This document shows, piece by piece, positions 8,635 through 17,977 of a DNA stretch of 64,000 nucleotides (position 1 is the stretch's first letter; each line of letters starts with the position of its first letter). Below the pieces are notes generated by a model. It was not told the origin of the DNA. It saw nothing but the letters and a program-made list of their open reading frames with translations, and searched no databases. The stretch spans positions 558,001-622,000 of the forward strand of contig JBBAEN010000002.1 of assembly GCA_041655955.1 (NCBI GenBank), given 5' to 3'. Both the position numbers and the translations under genes were made by a program. The DNA is from Micavibrio_A sp041655955. Lineage in GTDB: Bacteria; Pseudomonadota; Alphaproteobacteria; Micavibrionales; Micavibrionaceae.

Positions 8635-11091
8635 ATGGGTGAAGCGGTTCAAAATATGGAATCAGAAAACATGCAACCTGCCGAATATGGCGCAGAATCA
8701 ATTCGCGTTCTGAGGGGGCTCGATGCCGTCCGCAAACGTCCGGGCATGTATATCGGCGACACGGATGACGGCTCCGGCCTCCATCACATGGTGTATGAAG
8801 TCGTCGATAACGCGATTGACGAAAGCCTCGCCGGCCACTGTGACCGCGTCGATGTCATCATTAACGGGGACGGTTCCGTCACGGTGCGCGATAACGGGCG
8901 CGGCATTCCGGTGGACATGCACAAGGAAGAGGGCATGTCGGCGGCGCAAGTGATTATGACGCAGCTTCACGCAGGCGGTAAGTTCGACCAGAATTCCTAT
9001 AAGGTTTCCGGCGGCTTGCACGGGGTGGGGGTGTCCGTCGTCAATGCGCTTTCTAAAAGGCTCGATCTGAAAATTAAGCGCCAGGGCAAAGAATGGGCGA
9101 TGACTTTCCGCCATGGCGAGGCGGAGGAGGATTTGAAGCCGCTGCGGGATCTTGAACCCGGCGAGCGCAACGGGACGGAAGTAACCTTCCTGCCCTCCAC
9201 CGAGACTTTTACAAATGTCGAATTTGATTTTGAAACGCTGGAAGCGCGTCTTCGCGAACTGGCGTTCCTGAATTCCGGCGTGAATATCTATCTTACCGAT
9301 ATGCGCGGGGAGCAGCAAAGGCAATCGCATTTTAATTATGATGGCGGGATTCAAAGCTTCGTCGAATATCTTAACCGCAACAAGAAATCGCTCCTGAAAG
9401 CGCCCATCTCCGTCCAGCTGGAGGAAAACGGCATCATGGTCGAGGCTTCCATGGAATGGACGGATGCATATCATGAAACGACCTTGTGTTTTACGAACAA
9501 TATTTCGCAACGCGACGGCGGTACGCACTTGCAAGGATTCCGCAATGCGCTAACCCGCGTCATCAATAATTATGCGGAAGAAAAGGGCCTTACCAAGAAA
9601 GAGAAGATCAAGCTTTCCGGTGAGGATATGCGCGAGGGGCTGACATGCGTTTTGTCCGTGAAGGTGCCGGATCCGAAATTCAGCTCCCAGACCAAGGACA
9701 AGCTGGTTTCCAGCGAAGTGCGTCCTGCGGTCGAGGCGGCGATCAATGAAAGGCTCGGCACGTGGCTTGAGGAAAACCCCGCCGAAGCCAAAACCATTGT
9801 CGGCAAGATTATCGAGGCGGGTCTTGCACGGGAAGCTGCCCGCAAGGCGCGGGAGCTGACACGCCGCAAAGGTGTGATGGATATTTCTAACCTTCCGGGA
9901 AAGCTTGCCGATTGCCAGAGCAAACACCCCGAAGATTCCGAAATCTTCATCGTCGAGGGGGACTCGGCTGGCGGCTCCGCCAAGCAGGCGCGGGATCGGA
10001 AGAACCAGGCCATCTTGCCGCTGCGCGGTAAAATCCTGAATACGGAGCGTGCGCGTTTTGACAAGATGCTGTCCAGCGAACAGGTCGGGACGCTGATTAC
10101 GGCGCTTGGGACGGGGATCGGCGCGGATGAATTCAATATCGAAAAAATCCGCTATCACAAAATCGTTATCATGACCGATGCCGACGTTGACGGTGCGCAT
10201 ATTCGCACCCTTCTTTTGACCTTCTTTTTCCGCTATATGCCTGAAATCATCGATCGCGGCTATCTCTATATTGCCCAGCCGCCCCTTTATAAGGTAAAGC
10301 GCGGAAATTCCGGTGAGGTCTATTTAAAAGACGACGCGGCGATGGAGGACTATCTCATCACCGCCGCCTTGGGGGATATTAAACTTATCGAGCATGACGG
10401 CGCTGAACGCGCCGGGCGTGACATCATGGATATGCTCGATAAATCCCGCTCTATCCGCGGCCCCCTTGCTTCTCTGGCGCAAAAAACGGGCAGCCTGCCG
10501 GCTATCGAACAGGCTGCGATCGCCGGCGCATTCGACGAGAAAATGTTTGACGATGCCGCCTATGCGGCCGCCGTCGCCGCCTCTCTTGCCGAGCGGTTGA
10601 ACAATCTTGCCGCCAAGAATGAAAAGACATGGAAATGCGAATTTACGCCCGTCGGCGGCATTGTTCTAGAGCGCAGCGTCCGCGGCGTTTCTGAAAGGCT
10701 GCGCATTTCCGCGGAGCAAATGAAGTCCGCCGATGCGCGGAAAATTCAAACGCTTCATGTGTGGCTTGCCGAGAATTTTGCGGGCGCCGCGCGGTTGATG
10801 ACCGGTGAAAAAGAAGCCGCCCGTGTAAACGGCCCGAACGGCCTGTTCGCATCGGTTCTTGAAATAGGCCGCAAGGGGATTTCAATGCAGCGTTATAAAG
10901 GGCTTGGGGAAATGAACCCCGAGCAGCTCTGGGAAACAACGCTCGATCCGGACGCGCGCGTCTTCTTGCAGGTTACGGTCAAGGATGCGGAAAAAGCGTC
11001 CGAGCTTTTCACCACTTTGATGGGGGATGTGGTCGAGCCGCGCCGCGAGTTTATTCAGGAAAATGCGCTCCGCGCCCATCTGGATGCTTAA
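8635..11091 (+). CDS. gyrB: DNA gyrase subunit B
   Basis: The ATPase subunit of gyrase. The GHKL ATP site shows in VYEVVDNAIDES and DNGRGIPVDMH, and the HGVGVSVVNALS loop follows. The TOPRIM domain carries EGDSAGGSAKQ and DADVDGAHIRTL, and QRYKGLGEMNPEQLW near the end is the GyrB signature that separates it from most ParE proteins. At 818 residues it is normal for GyrB. The start gives a short unconserved leader before AESIRVLRGLDAVRKRPGMY. A later start at the Met before QPAEY is possible. Confidence 0.96.
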   Translation: MGEAVQNMESENMQPAEYGAESIRVLRGLDAVRKRPGMYIGDTDDGSGLHHMVYEVVDNAIDESLAGHCDRVDVIINGDGSVTVRDNGRGIPVDMHKEEGMSAAQVIMTQLHAGGKFDQNSYKVSGGLHGVGVSVVNALSKRLDLKIKRQGKEWAMTFRHGEAEEDLKPLRDLEPGERNGTEVTFLPSTETFTNVEFDFETLEARLRELAFLNSGVNIYLTDMRGEQQRQSHFNYDGGIQSFVEYLNRNKKSLLKAPISVQLEENGIMVEASMEWTDAYHETTLCFTNNISQRDGGTHLQGFRNALTRVINNYAEEKGLTKKEKIKLSGEDMREGLTCVLSVKVPDPKFSSQTKDKLVSSEVRPAVEAAINERLGTWLEENPAEAKTIVGKIIEAGLAREAARKARELTRRKGVMDISNLPGKLADCQSKHPEDSEIFIVEGDSAGGSAKQARDRKNQAILPLRGKILNTERARFDKMLSSEQVGTLITALGTGIGADEFNIEKIRYHKIVIMTDADVDGAHIRTLLLTFFFRYMPEIIDRGYLYIAQPPLYKVKRGNSGEVYLKDDAAMEDYLITAALGDIKLIEHDGAERAGRDIMDMLDKSRSIRGPLASLAQKTGSLPAIEQAAIAGAFDEKMFDDAAYAAAVAASLAERLNNLAAKNEKTWKCEFTPVGGIVLERSVRGVSERLRISAEQMKSADARKIQTLHVWLAENFAGAARLMTGEKEAARVNGPNGLFASVLEIGRKGISMQRYKGLGEMNPEQLWETTLDPDARVFLQVTVKDAEKASELFTTLMGDVVEPRREFIQENALRAHLDA

Positions 11092-11096
11092 ATTCC

Positions 11097-11801
11097 ATGC
11101 AGCAAGCCGCGGAAGCCGAACAGGAAAGAGCTGAAACCGCTCCATGCGGGCTTTATCTGGTTTTGCCGGATAACTGGATGGAGCCGGAATTCCTGCGCAA
11201 TTTGCGCGACCTTTTTCGTGCCATCAATGCCTCTTCCTATGAGAAGAACAACCATGTGATCGAACTCCGCGCTAGGGATGAAGCCTATGGCGGGGAAGAG
11301 ATGGAAAAAATCATGGCAATGGCTGCGCTGACAAAAGCGCAAGGGGTTAATTTTATTATCGGCGGCGATATCGGGCTGGCCATAAAATGCGAGGCAGACG
11401 GGGTTATCGTCGATACAGTCGATGCCGTACGCGCCGCCCGCGAGAAAATGGGGGATGATCCTATTGTCGGCATGCGTTGCGGCACTTCCCGCATGCGGGC
11501 CGAAGAGGCGCTTCATGCGGGCGCCGATTATGTGGCGTTTTCCGACGCGGCAAAAGGGTTCGTTGATCCTGCGATTATACGTTGGTGGAACGTCAAGACG
11601 GACGAACATCCGTGTCTGGTCGAAGGGGCGCTGAGCAACGATAATTGCGGATTTTATGTCGAGGCAGGTGCCTATTTTATCGAAGGAAGCCGCTATGTGT
11701 GGGAGCATCCGAAGGGCGTGATGCAGGGCGTTGTCAATATGCTTTATGCGTTTGATCTGGCCACCTATGGCGAAGAGGGAATGAAGGAGAGCGTCCAATG
11801 A
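11097..11801 (+). CDS. ThiE-like (thiamine phosphate synthase family) TIM-barrel protein
   Basis: A 234-residue protein that resembles the ThiE/TenI family: repeated beta-alpha units, FIIGGDIGLAIKCEADGV around residue 85 and the phosphate-loop-like RCGTSRMRAEEALHAGADYV around 125. ThiE joins HMP-pyrophosphate and thiazole phosphate. Here the classical residues are diverged, the C-terminal half is unusual (WNVKTDEHPCLVEG, then an aromatic stretch) and no other thiamine gene is near, so it may have another role. It starts 5 nt after gyrB and its end overlaps the argS start by 4 nt (ATGA), so the two are translationally coupled. Confidence 0.6.
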   Translation: MQQAAEAEQERAETAPCGLYLVLPDNWMEPEFLRNLRDLFRAINASSYEKNNHVIELRARDEAYGGEEMEKIMAMAALTKAQGVNFIIGGDIGLAIKCEADGVIVDTVDAVRAAREKMGDDPIVGMRCGTSRMRAEEALHAGADYVAFSDAAKGFVDPAIIRWWNVKTDEHPCLVEGALSNDNCGFYVEAGAYFIEGSRYVWEHPKGVMQGVVNMLYAFDLATYGEEGMKESVQ

Positions 11802-13555
11802 CATCGCTTACGCAAAAACTGTCGGATATTGCCGGTAAGGCATTCGAGGAAGCGGGGCTTGAACATTCTTGCGGCCTTGTGCGCGTGTCAGATCGCCCCG
11901 ACCTCGCGCAATTTCAATGTAACGGCGCGATGGCGGCGGCGAAGGCGGCCAAGAAAAACCCGCGTGAGATTGCAACGCAGATCGCCGCAAGCCTTTCGCA
12001 AAATGCCGCTTTTAAAAAAGTGGAGATTGCAGGGCCGGGCTTTATCAATCTCAATATTACCGATGAGTATCTAAAGGCCCATATCGAATCCCTGATGGAA
12101 GATGACAGGGCCGGCATGGCCGATATTGGCGCCAATGAAATGATCCTCCTGGATTATGGCGGGCCGAATATCGCCAAGGCCATGCATGTCGGCCATTTAC
12201 GGGCCGCGATTATCGGCGATTCTATGCGGCGTATCCTTGGCTTTGCCGGTTTCAAGGTTTTGGGCGATGTCCATCTTGGCGACTGGGGAACCAATATCGG
12301 AATCCTTATCGACAATTATATTGAAAGCAATGAAACTTCTTTGCTGTTAGATGCAGATACAGAAAATGCGGCGGACGTCGCCCGCCTTGTCGATGATATG
12401 GCGGAGCGTTATCCGCGGGCGACCGCCATCGCCAAGGAAGAGCCGGATGTGATGACGCGCGCACGGAGCGTCACCGTAAAGCTCCAGAACAAGGAGGAGC
12501 CTTATTATTCCATCTGGGAAAAAATCCGCGCTATTTCCATCTATGACATCAAGCGCAATTATGATGCGCTGGGCGTAGTTTTCGATCTGTGGAAGGGCGA
12601 GGCAGACGTCCATGACTATATCGCCCCGATGGTCGAAGATTTAAAGGAAAAAAGCTTTGCGTTCGAAAGCGAGGGCGCATGGGTTGTCCCCGTTGCGCGC
12701 AATGACGATAAAAAAGAAATGCCCCCGCTTATCCTTTACAAGCGTGACGGGGGGGTGATGTACGGGACGACCGATCTTGCGACAATCATCGAACGGGTCA
12801 AGCTGTATAAGCCCGCGAAGATTATTTATATCGTTGACCAGCGGCAGGGATTGCATTTCGAGCAAGTATTCCGTGCGGCCCGCATCGGCGGCATCGCGCC
12901 GGATTCGATGGAGCTGACCCATGCCGGTTTCGGTACGATGAACGGGCCGGACGGCAAGCCGTTCAAGACCCGCGCGGGCGGCGTGATGCGCCTTGACGAT
13001 CTGATTTCGATGGCGCAGGAAAAGGCTTTGGCGCGGATGGAAGAGGCCAATATCGCCAAGGATATTTCCGGCGAAGAAAAACAGGATATCGCCAATAAGG
13101 TCGCCATTGCCGCGATTAAATTCGCTGATCTGCAAGGTCAGCGGCAGGCCGATTATGTTTTTGATCTGGATCGGCTAACGGAGTTTGAGGGCAAGACGGG
13201 GCCGTATTTGCTCTATCAGGCGGTGCGGATTAAATCGCTCCTGCGCAAGGCCGGTTATAAAAAGCAGGAGGAGGCCGCGCTGGTTCTCCACGATGCCGAC
13301 AGGCCGCTTGCCTTGATGCTTGGCGAGTTTCCGGATGCGATCGAAGCCGCGGCGCGTAATTATGCCCCGCATTATCTGTGCGATTATATTTATAGGCTGG
13401 CGCAGTCCTTCAGCTCTTTCTATGGCAATTGCCATATATTGTCCGAGCAGGACGGGCAGCTTAAGGCAAGCCGCCTTGCCCTTTGCGCGCAGACATGCCA
13501 TCAGCTGGAGCTGGCGCTGGGATTGCTCGGCATTGAAGTTCCCGAAAGAATGTAA
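11798..13555 (+). CDS. argS: arginyl-tRNA synthetase
   Basis: A class I aminoacyl-tRNA synthetase of 585 residues. The N-terminal Add-1 domain (about 1-105) is followed by the HIGH-type motif inside NIAKAMHVGHLRA near residue 128. The DALR anticodon-binding domain (RLAQSFSSFYGNCHIL to the end LGIEVPERM) is complete. Length and ending are typical. Its start codon overlaps the ThiE-like gene by 4 nt. It ends 4 nt from a convergent gene, with no terminator between them. Confidence 0.96.
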   Translation: MTSLTQKLSDIAGKAFEEAGLEHSCGLVRVSDRPDLAQFQCNGAMAAAKAAKKNPREIATQIAASLSQNAAFKKVEIAGPGFINLNITDEYLKAHIESLMEDDRAGMADIGANEMILLDYGGPNIAKAMHVGHLRAAIIGDSMRRILGFAGFKVLGDVHLGDWGTNIGILIDNYIESNETSLLLDADTENAADVARLVDDMAERYPRATAIAKEEPDVMTRARSVTVKLQNKEEPYYSIWEKIRAISIYDIKRNYDALGVVFDLWKGEADVHDYIAPMVEDLKEKSFAFESEGAWVVPVARNDDKKEMPPLILYKRDGGVMYGTTDLATIIERVKLYKPAKIIYIVDQRQGLHFEQVFRAARIGGIAPDSMELTHAGFGTMNGPDGKPFKTRAGGVMRLDDLISMAQEKALARMEEANIAKDISGEEKQDIANKVAIAAIKFADLQGQRQADYVFDLDRLTEFEGKTGPYLLYQAVRIKSLLRKAGYKKQEEAALVLHDADRPLALMLGEFPDAIEAAARNYAPHYLCDYIYRLAQSFSSFYGNCHILSEQDGQLKASRLALCAQTCHQLELALGLLGIEVPERM

Positions 13556-13559
13556 AAAG

Positions 13560-14246
13560 TTATTTCAGGTTTTTGGTGAAGGTGACGGAACGCCGCCCCG
13601 GTTTTTGGGGACGGACGGGCCTTCCGAGCATGGATTCCACGCTGTTCAAAAAGGAATCATTCCCGCGCGGGCGGCCTGTTTGCAGATGGCGTTCGATCGT
13701 TTCCCGCTCGTTGTCGCTGGCGGTGCTATGAAGGAACGCCGCCCAGTCCGAATCCGGCACAAAATGCAGTAAGGGCCTGTCGGCGATGAGGAGCTTGTCT
13801 TCGCGGCCCTTGATATGGGCGCGGGCGCTGCTCCACAAATAGCTTTCCGGCGTCGGTGCGATGCCGCTGAAAACAGGAAGCATTTCAATATGGTGCGCCG
13901 CTTTGAGCAGGTGCGTTTCATCCATGGGATAAGAAAAAAAGCGATCCTGGAATAAATGGCCGCGCCATTCGTTGCGTTCGTTAATCCGGCGCGTATAGCG
14001 GCGGTGCGCTTCGCCGAGCGCGCGGGCGAGGGAGTTTTCCCTACGCGGCATGGCGATAAGGTGAATCTGGTTGGGCATAAGGCAGTAAGACCAGATGGCC
14101 ACGCCTTTATCGGCACATTCTTCGGTGAGTAAGTCGATATAGGCTTCGTAATCGCTTTTTTCAAAAAAGACGTTCTCGCCGCGGTTGCCGCGCTGGGTGA
14201 TGTGGTGGGGAGTGTCCGGTAATACGATGCGTGCTTGTCTGGCCAT
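13560..14246 (-). CDS. REP-associated tyrosine transposase (RAYT, Y1 transposase domain)
   Basis: A 228-residue protein starting MARQARIVLPDTPHHITQR, the standard RAYT N-terminus. The HUH-type metal site is visible as QIHLIAMP near residue 75, and the Y1 tyrosine region lies near YLWSSARAH at about 145. RAYTs are single-copy, domesticated relatives of IS200/IS605 transposases that act on REP palindromes. I chose the Met at 14246 because the 44 extra residues of a longer frame from 14378 are low-complexity and unconserved. I see no REP repeats or inverted ends flanking it here. Confidence 0.85.
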   Translation of the reverse strand: MARQARIVLPDTPHHITQRGNRGENVFFEKSDYEAYIDLLTEECADKGVAIWSYCLMPNQIHLIAMPRRENSLARALGEAHRRYTRRINERNEWRGHLFQDRFFSYPMDETHLLKAAHHIEMLPVFSGIAPTPESYLWSSARAHIKGREDKLLIADRPLLHFVPDSDWAAFLHSTASDNERETIERHLQTGRPRGNDSFLNSVESMLGRPVRPQKPGRRSVTFTKNLK

Positions 14247-14301
14247 GCCCGCCAGATTAGGGGAAAGGGTGGGGCGGGTCAAGAATTGTATCCTGTCCCC
14301 G

Positions 14302-14994
14302 CTATCGCTCAAGCCATACATAGAATAATTTCGTCTGGTTGCCGGCCCGGGAATAGCAAGCCGTGGTTTTCCCGGCAAGGGCGGTGTTTATAAGGCCTAT
14401 GGCTTCGCCCGGAGATAAACCAGTAGCGTCGTTTATCGAGAGATCGATATCGTAGTTTAAAATCTTATTATAAGCTTCGCATATTTCCGGTTTGAGATAA
14501 TCAAGGATAATCGCCATATTATAATCCGCGCTTCCGCTATCAGCTATATATGACTTATTTTTTAAATGTATTTGGCCGTGAATATGGCTATGGACGGAAT
14601 GAAATGATTCATAGGGAAGTTGATATCTCGCCCAGTCCATAGTCATATTCATCCCCGCGCCCGCCGCGTCGAATATATGGCAGCTTTTATCCGCAGGGGC
14701 CGTTGGGGAATCATTCAATGCAATAAAAGTATCCTTATCGTTCGGATTGGAAAAGCTGATATCGCTTTCCGAACAACCGCGGCTGCGAAGCTTGTTGGCG
14801 GCCTTGTCCACCGCGTTGAAAAAAGACACAAGCTCTTGTGCCGCCATGCGCGCCTGATTTGAGGTGAGCTGCTTTTGCCCCGGCGCGCCGCCGCGCATGA
14901 AGGTATAAGCGAGCGCCGCGAAGAGTCCGATTCCTATCAGGATAAAAATAACGACGTTGCCGGCTTCGGAACGGGGACGGGAAGTCAGGCGCAT
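14302..14994 (-). CDS. single-pass membrane protein downstream of dotL, unknown function
   Basis: A 230-residue protein with a short basic N-terminus and one membrane segment (VVIFILIGIGLFAALAYTF, about residues 13-31), leaving a soluble C-terminal domain of about 195 residues with three cysteines. The start at 14994 has a strong GGGAG ribosome site inside the end of dotL and lies 4 nt past the dotL stop, so it belongs to the Dot-type operon. The SEAGNVVIF start is reminiscent of pilin or TadG-like membrane anchors, but there is no prepilin peptidase motif. I do not recognise a family. Confidence 0.7.
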   Translation of the reverse strand: MRLTSRPRSEAGNVVIFILIGIGLFAALAYTFMRGGAPGQKQLTSNQARMAAQELVSFFNAVDKAANKLRSRGCSESDISFSNPNDKDTFIALNDSPTAPADKSCHIFDAAGAGMNMTMDWARYQLPYESFHSVHSHIHGQIHLKNKSYIADSGSADYNMAIILDYLKPEICEAYNKILNYDIDLSINDATGLSPGEAIGLINTALAGKTTACYSRAGNQTKLFYVWLER

Positions 14995-14998
14995 AGGT

Positions 14999-17407
14999 TT
15001 ATTCTCCCTCTTTGAAGAGGGCGGCGGCGGCATCGGCCCCGGCTTCTTCCAGTATCTTCTTCGTTTCGTCGTCAAATGTCCTGATGGCAGGCGCCGAAAC
15101 GGCTTGCGCGCCGGCCAGCGTTTGCGTATCAGGCTGCGGCGAAGCCGTGGCCGGGGAAGCTTGAGCCGGAGCCGCTGCTGCAGGCGTGTCTGCTGCGGGA
15201 GATTTTTTAAAGAAGCCCATCGGATTGCCGGCCGGCGCGGCCTGATGATGTGCGGGCGTTGCCGCCGGTTGTTGCTGCTGTTGCTGCTGCGTTGCCTGTT
15301 GTGCTGGCGGCGCTGGCGTGGGCGGGGGTGCGGCCTGTTGTGCGGCGGGCGCTGTCACGGGCGCAGGCGTTTGCGGCGTTGGGGCCGCCGCATCGCCGCC
15401 GCCTGTAAGAGCCTTCGCGGCTTCTTCGGGATATTGCTGTGCATGGAATTCGGCAAGCGCGAAGATACCGCAATCGAGCGGCTTGGCATCATGCTGCTCC
15501 CCGGTTTTATAGCCTGTGACCAGCGCGTCCAGAACGGGGGGCGTTGCAGCCGCAACATCGGCTTTCGCCGCCGTCCATGATTTGCTGACCATATGGTCGC
15601 GGAGCTTCGTAATTTTCTCGCGGTGTTTGATGACATGCTCGTCCGGCGGCGGCAGGGCGAGATAACGGCCCACGCGCATGGCCTTTGCATGGCCGGGGTT
15701 GGAATAGAACATCTGCACGTCCATGACCGTGCCTTCGTAAATCAGGACGGCCTCCCCCTCGCGGAGCTTTTTCAAGTCGCCGTAATCTGCACGCTCGGCG
15801 GCGGTGATGCTCGCGCCCTGATTGTCGTAGTAAGAACCCGTGGACATGCCGCCATGGAGCTGAAAGCCGGATGTCTGCATCACAAGCGCCTTGCCGGCCT
15901 GCCGTTCGAAATAGTCTTTCGTATCGGTCGGGTCGGAGAGCTTGCCGAAAATCTTGATGTTACAGTTACCGGTGATGGAGCGGGATTCCTCCTTCACCCG
16001 TTTTTGCAGGGCGGGCAAGTCCTGCGCCGAAAAGATAAGCGAGAATCCGAGCGAACGGGCCTGCGCCGCCATAACCGCCATACCGTCCGATACGTAATAG
16101 CCGACCTCGTCGAAGACTGTCATAAAGGGCGTCGCCGAATGGGTCGGCTTGTTTTCGATGACGGAGGAGCTTTCGCCCTCCACGGTCGAACCCAATGTCG
16201 AACCCATCATCCCCTTGATAGTCGCGGCGACGATTTTACCGAGGTTGGCCGTTTCATCCGCGGATTTTTCAAGCGCCGGAATGAGAACGATCAGGATGCG
16301 GCGGTTCAGGACGATGTCCACCATATCGACGTCGGCGGCCTGCGTGTCGAAAATATAGCCGTAATCGTCACCGAGCGATTGCAAGGAGCGGGTGAACTGC
16401 ATGGTAAGATAGCCGTGTTGCTGGCGCACGGTCGTGGTGTCTATCATCGGCTGATCCGGCCCCGCGGGTTTTTCCTTCCCGTTATCGTCGAACGCCGCAT
16501 CGACATAGCCGGGAAGCGTGTTCAGATAGCCCGCGATGCTTTCGCGCAAATGTTCGGGCAGCGCGTCATCGCGCGAAAGCTTGATGATGTTCGGCAGATC
16601 GAGATAGTTGCGGATCGATGAGACGGAAAGCGGGATATCCTGATTGTCCCGCTTCCATGTCAGGGCGGGCATCAGGGAGCTGATAAGGGAAACAGCGCGC
16701 TCTTTCCACATGGCGTTGTCGCCTTCCGCCTGCGGCATCAGCGATACGAGCATGTTGGTAAGATAGGATGCGGAGCCGGATGAAAACGGGTTCATCGTAT
16801 TCGACGGGGCCTTGGTGTCGGAGTTCCCCGTCATATAGTTCAGCACCAGCAAGTCGTCGTCGCGGCCAAAACGGCGGACGAGGGCGGAAAGCGACGACCA
16901 CAGATCCGTATCGGCCTTACCGTCGATATAAACGAAGCCCGAACCCCATGCGAGGGCGTTCGTGACCATGGATTTAAGACCTTCGGTCTTACCGGCCCCC
17001 GTCGTGCCGAGATAGAGGATATGGGTTCTGGCGTCGGAGTTTGAAAACCAGACTTCCTCGTTGGTGTTGTCGCCGTCACGTGTGTTGCCGAGATAAAGAA
17101 TGCCTTCGGGCTTTCCATCGCGCCCGGCGCTCATATTGTTTTCGTCCTTGAAGCGCGACCCCATCGGCATCTTGAACGGCAGGCTGCGCGACCGGCGTGT
17201 CAGCCACCAGAAATAAAGCAAGGTGATGATGATAATGACATCCGCGAACATGCGGCTTTGCGGAATGAAAAAGAAAGGCAGGTTAAGCAAAAGAAAAATG
17301 ACGAAGGCGTGGTTAGGTTTCGCGAACCAGTCGCCCATGCGGACATAGAGGGGCCTTACGTCCCTGAAGCCGGCATAAAACCCATATTTCTTTTCATTAA
17401 TTGCCAT
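14999..17407 (-). CDS. dotL: type IV coupling protein DotL/IcmO (TrbC-like ATPase)
   Basis: An 802-residue inner-membrane ATPase that recruits substrates to a Dot/Icm (IVB) secretion channel. Two membrane segments (about 35-50 and 55-70) are followed by Walker A GTTGAGKT at 134-141 and a Walker B strand ending VFDEVGYYV near 435, then SLIFSAQDLPAL. The layout matches DotL and IncI TrbC. The last 170 residues are a Pro/Ala/Gln-rich tail with a run of seven Gln, unlike the adaptor-binding C-terminus of Legionella DotL, and end in an acidic segment. It lies in an operon after dotM and a novel membrane protein. Confidence 0.88.
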   Translation of the reverse strand: MAINEKKYGFYAGFRDVRPLYVRMGDWFAKPNHAFVIFLLLNLPFFFIPQSRMFADVIIIITLLYFWWLTRRSRSLPFKMPMGSRFKDENNMSAGRDGKPEGILYLGNTRDGDNTNEEVWFSNSDARTHILYLGTTGAGKTEGLKSMVTNALAWGSGFVYIDGKADTDLWSSLSALVRRFGRDDDLLVLNYMTGNSDTKAPSNTMNPFSSGSASYLTNMLVSLMPQAEGDNAMWKERAVSLISSLMPALTWKRDNQDIPLSVSSIRNYLDLPNIIKLSRDDALPEHLRESIAGYLNTLPGYVDAAFDDNGKEKPAGPDQPMIDTTTVRQQHGYLTMQFTRSLQSLGDDYGYIFDTQAADVDMVDIVLNRRILIVLIPALEKSADETANLGKIVAATIKGMMGSTLGSTVEGESSSVIENKPTHSATPFMTVFDEVGYYVSDGMAVMAAQARSLGFSLIFSAQDLPALQKRVKEESRSITGNCNIKIFGKLSDPTDTKDYFERQAGKALVMQTSGFQLHGGMSTGSYYDNQGASITAAERADYGDLKKLREGEAVLIYEGTVMDVQMFYSNPGHAKAMRVGRYLALPPPDEHVIKHREKITKLRDHMVSKSWTAAKADVAAATPPVLDALVTGYKTGEQHDAKPLDCGIFALAEFHAQQYPEEAAKALTGGGDAAAPTPQTPAPVTAPAAQQAAPPPTPAPPAQQATQQQQQQQPAATPAHHQAAPAGNPMGFFKKSPAADTPAAAAPAQASPATASPQPDTQTLAGAQAVSAPAIRTFDDETKKILEEAGADAAAALFKEGE

Positions 17408-17413
17408 GACGGA

Positions 17414-17974
17414 TCAAAACCCTTTTAAGAGATCGTCGGCGGATTCCGGCAGGCCGACCGTATCGCTTGTCTGTCCTGTGGTTGCCGTGCCGCTTGACGG
17501 GCCTTGCGGGCCTGTGCCGGTTCCAAGAGTGCCGAGATAGGCGAACAGGAAAATCACAAGAAGAATGCCGCCCAGCGCCAGAAGCCATTTGCCGCTATTG
17601 CCTGCGCCGCTTTGCTTTGGGGCGGGGCCGTTATTCTGATAGCCCGGCTGCGGCGCCCCGCTTTGCGGTTGCGTTATTTTTCCTTCTGCGGATTCAAGGG
17701 CCTTTGATACTTTCATAAGCGCCTTCATGGCCGCTTCTTTATTATCATAGGGTGCAATCTCGTGCGTTTCACCTTTGGGCGTTTTCAGGATAAGGGTAAC
17801 GCTGTTTTCATTGCCGGCGCGAAGCTCAAGGGCGGAAGCCTTGACACTGTTAAGCTCCATCCGCCAGACAACAGGGTTCAGCGCATCGGGCAGTGTCAGG
17901 ATAAGATTGCCGTCAATGACCCTTGCTGAGGACTGATACGTTGTTTCTTTGGAGGCGAAAATATTTTTAATCAT
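17414..17974 (-). CDS. novel membrane protein between dotM and dotL
   Basis: A 186-residue protein with a soluble N-terminal domain (1-95, mixed strands and helices), a Pro/Gln/Gly-rich linker (100-125), one membrane segment (WLLALGGILLVIFLFAYLG, about 129-147) and a short Gly/Thr/Ser tail ending DLLKGF. It begins 3 nt after dotM ends and stops 6 nt before dotL starts, so it is cotranscribed and probably part of the coupling complex. Legionella DotN and IcmS/W adaptors are soluble and do not look like it. Confidence 0.7.
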   Translation of the reverse strand: MIKNIFASKETTYQSSARVIDGNLILTLPDALNPVVWRMELNSVKASALELRAGNENSVTLILKTPKGETHEIAPYDNKEAAMKALMKVSKALESAEGKITQPQSGAPQPGYQNNGPAPKQSGAGNSGKWLLALGGILLVIFLFAYLGTLGTGTGPQGPSSGTATTGQTSDTVGLPESADDLLKGF

Positions 17975-17977
17975 GTC

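Noticed and set aside
14246..14378. Longer N-terminus of the RAYT protein
   Set aside because: The added residues are unconserved, and the family start MARQARIVLP lies at 14246.
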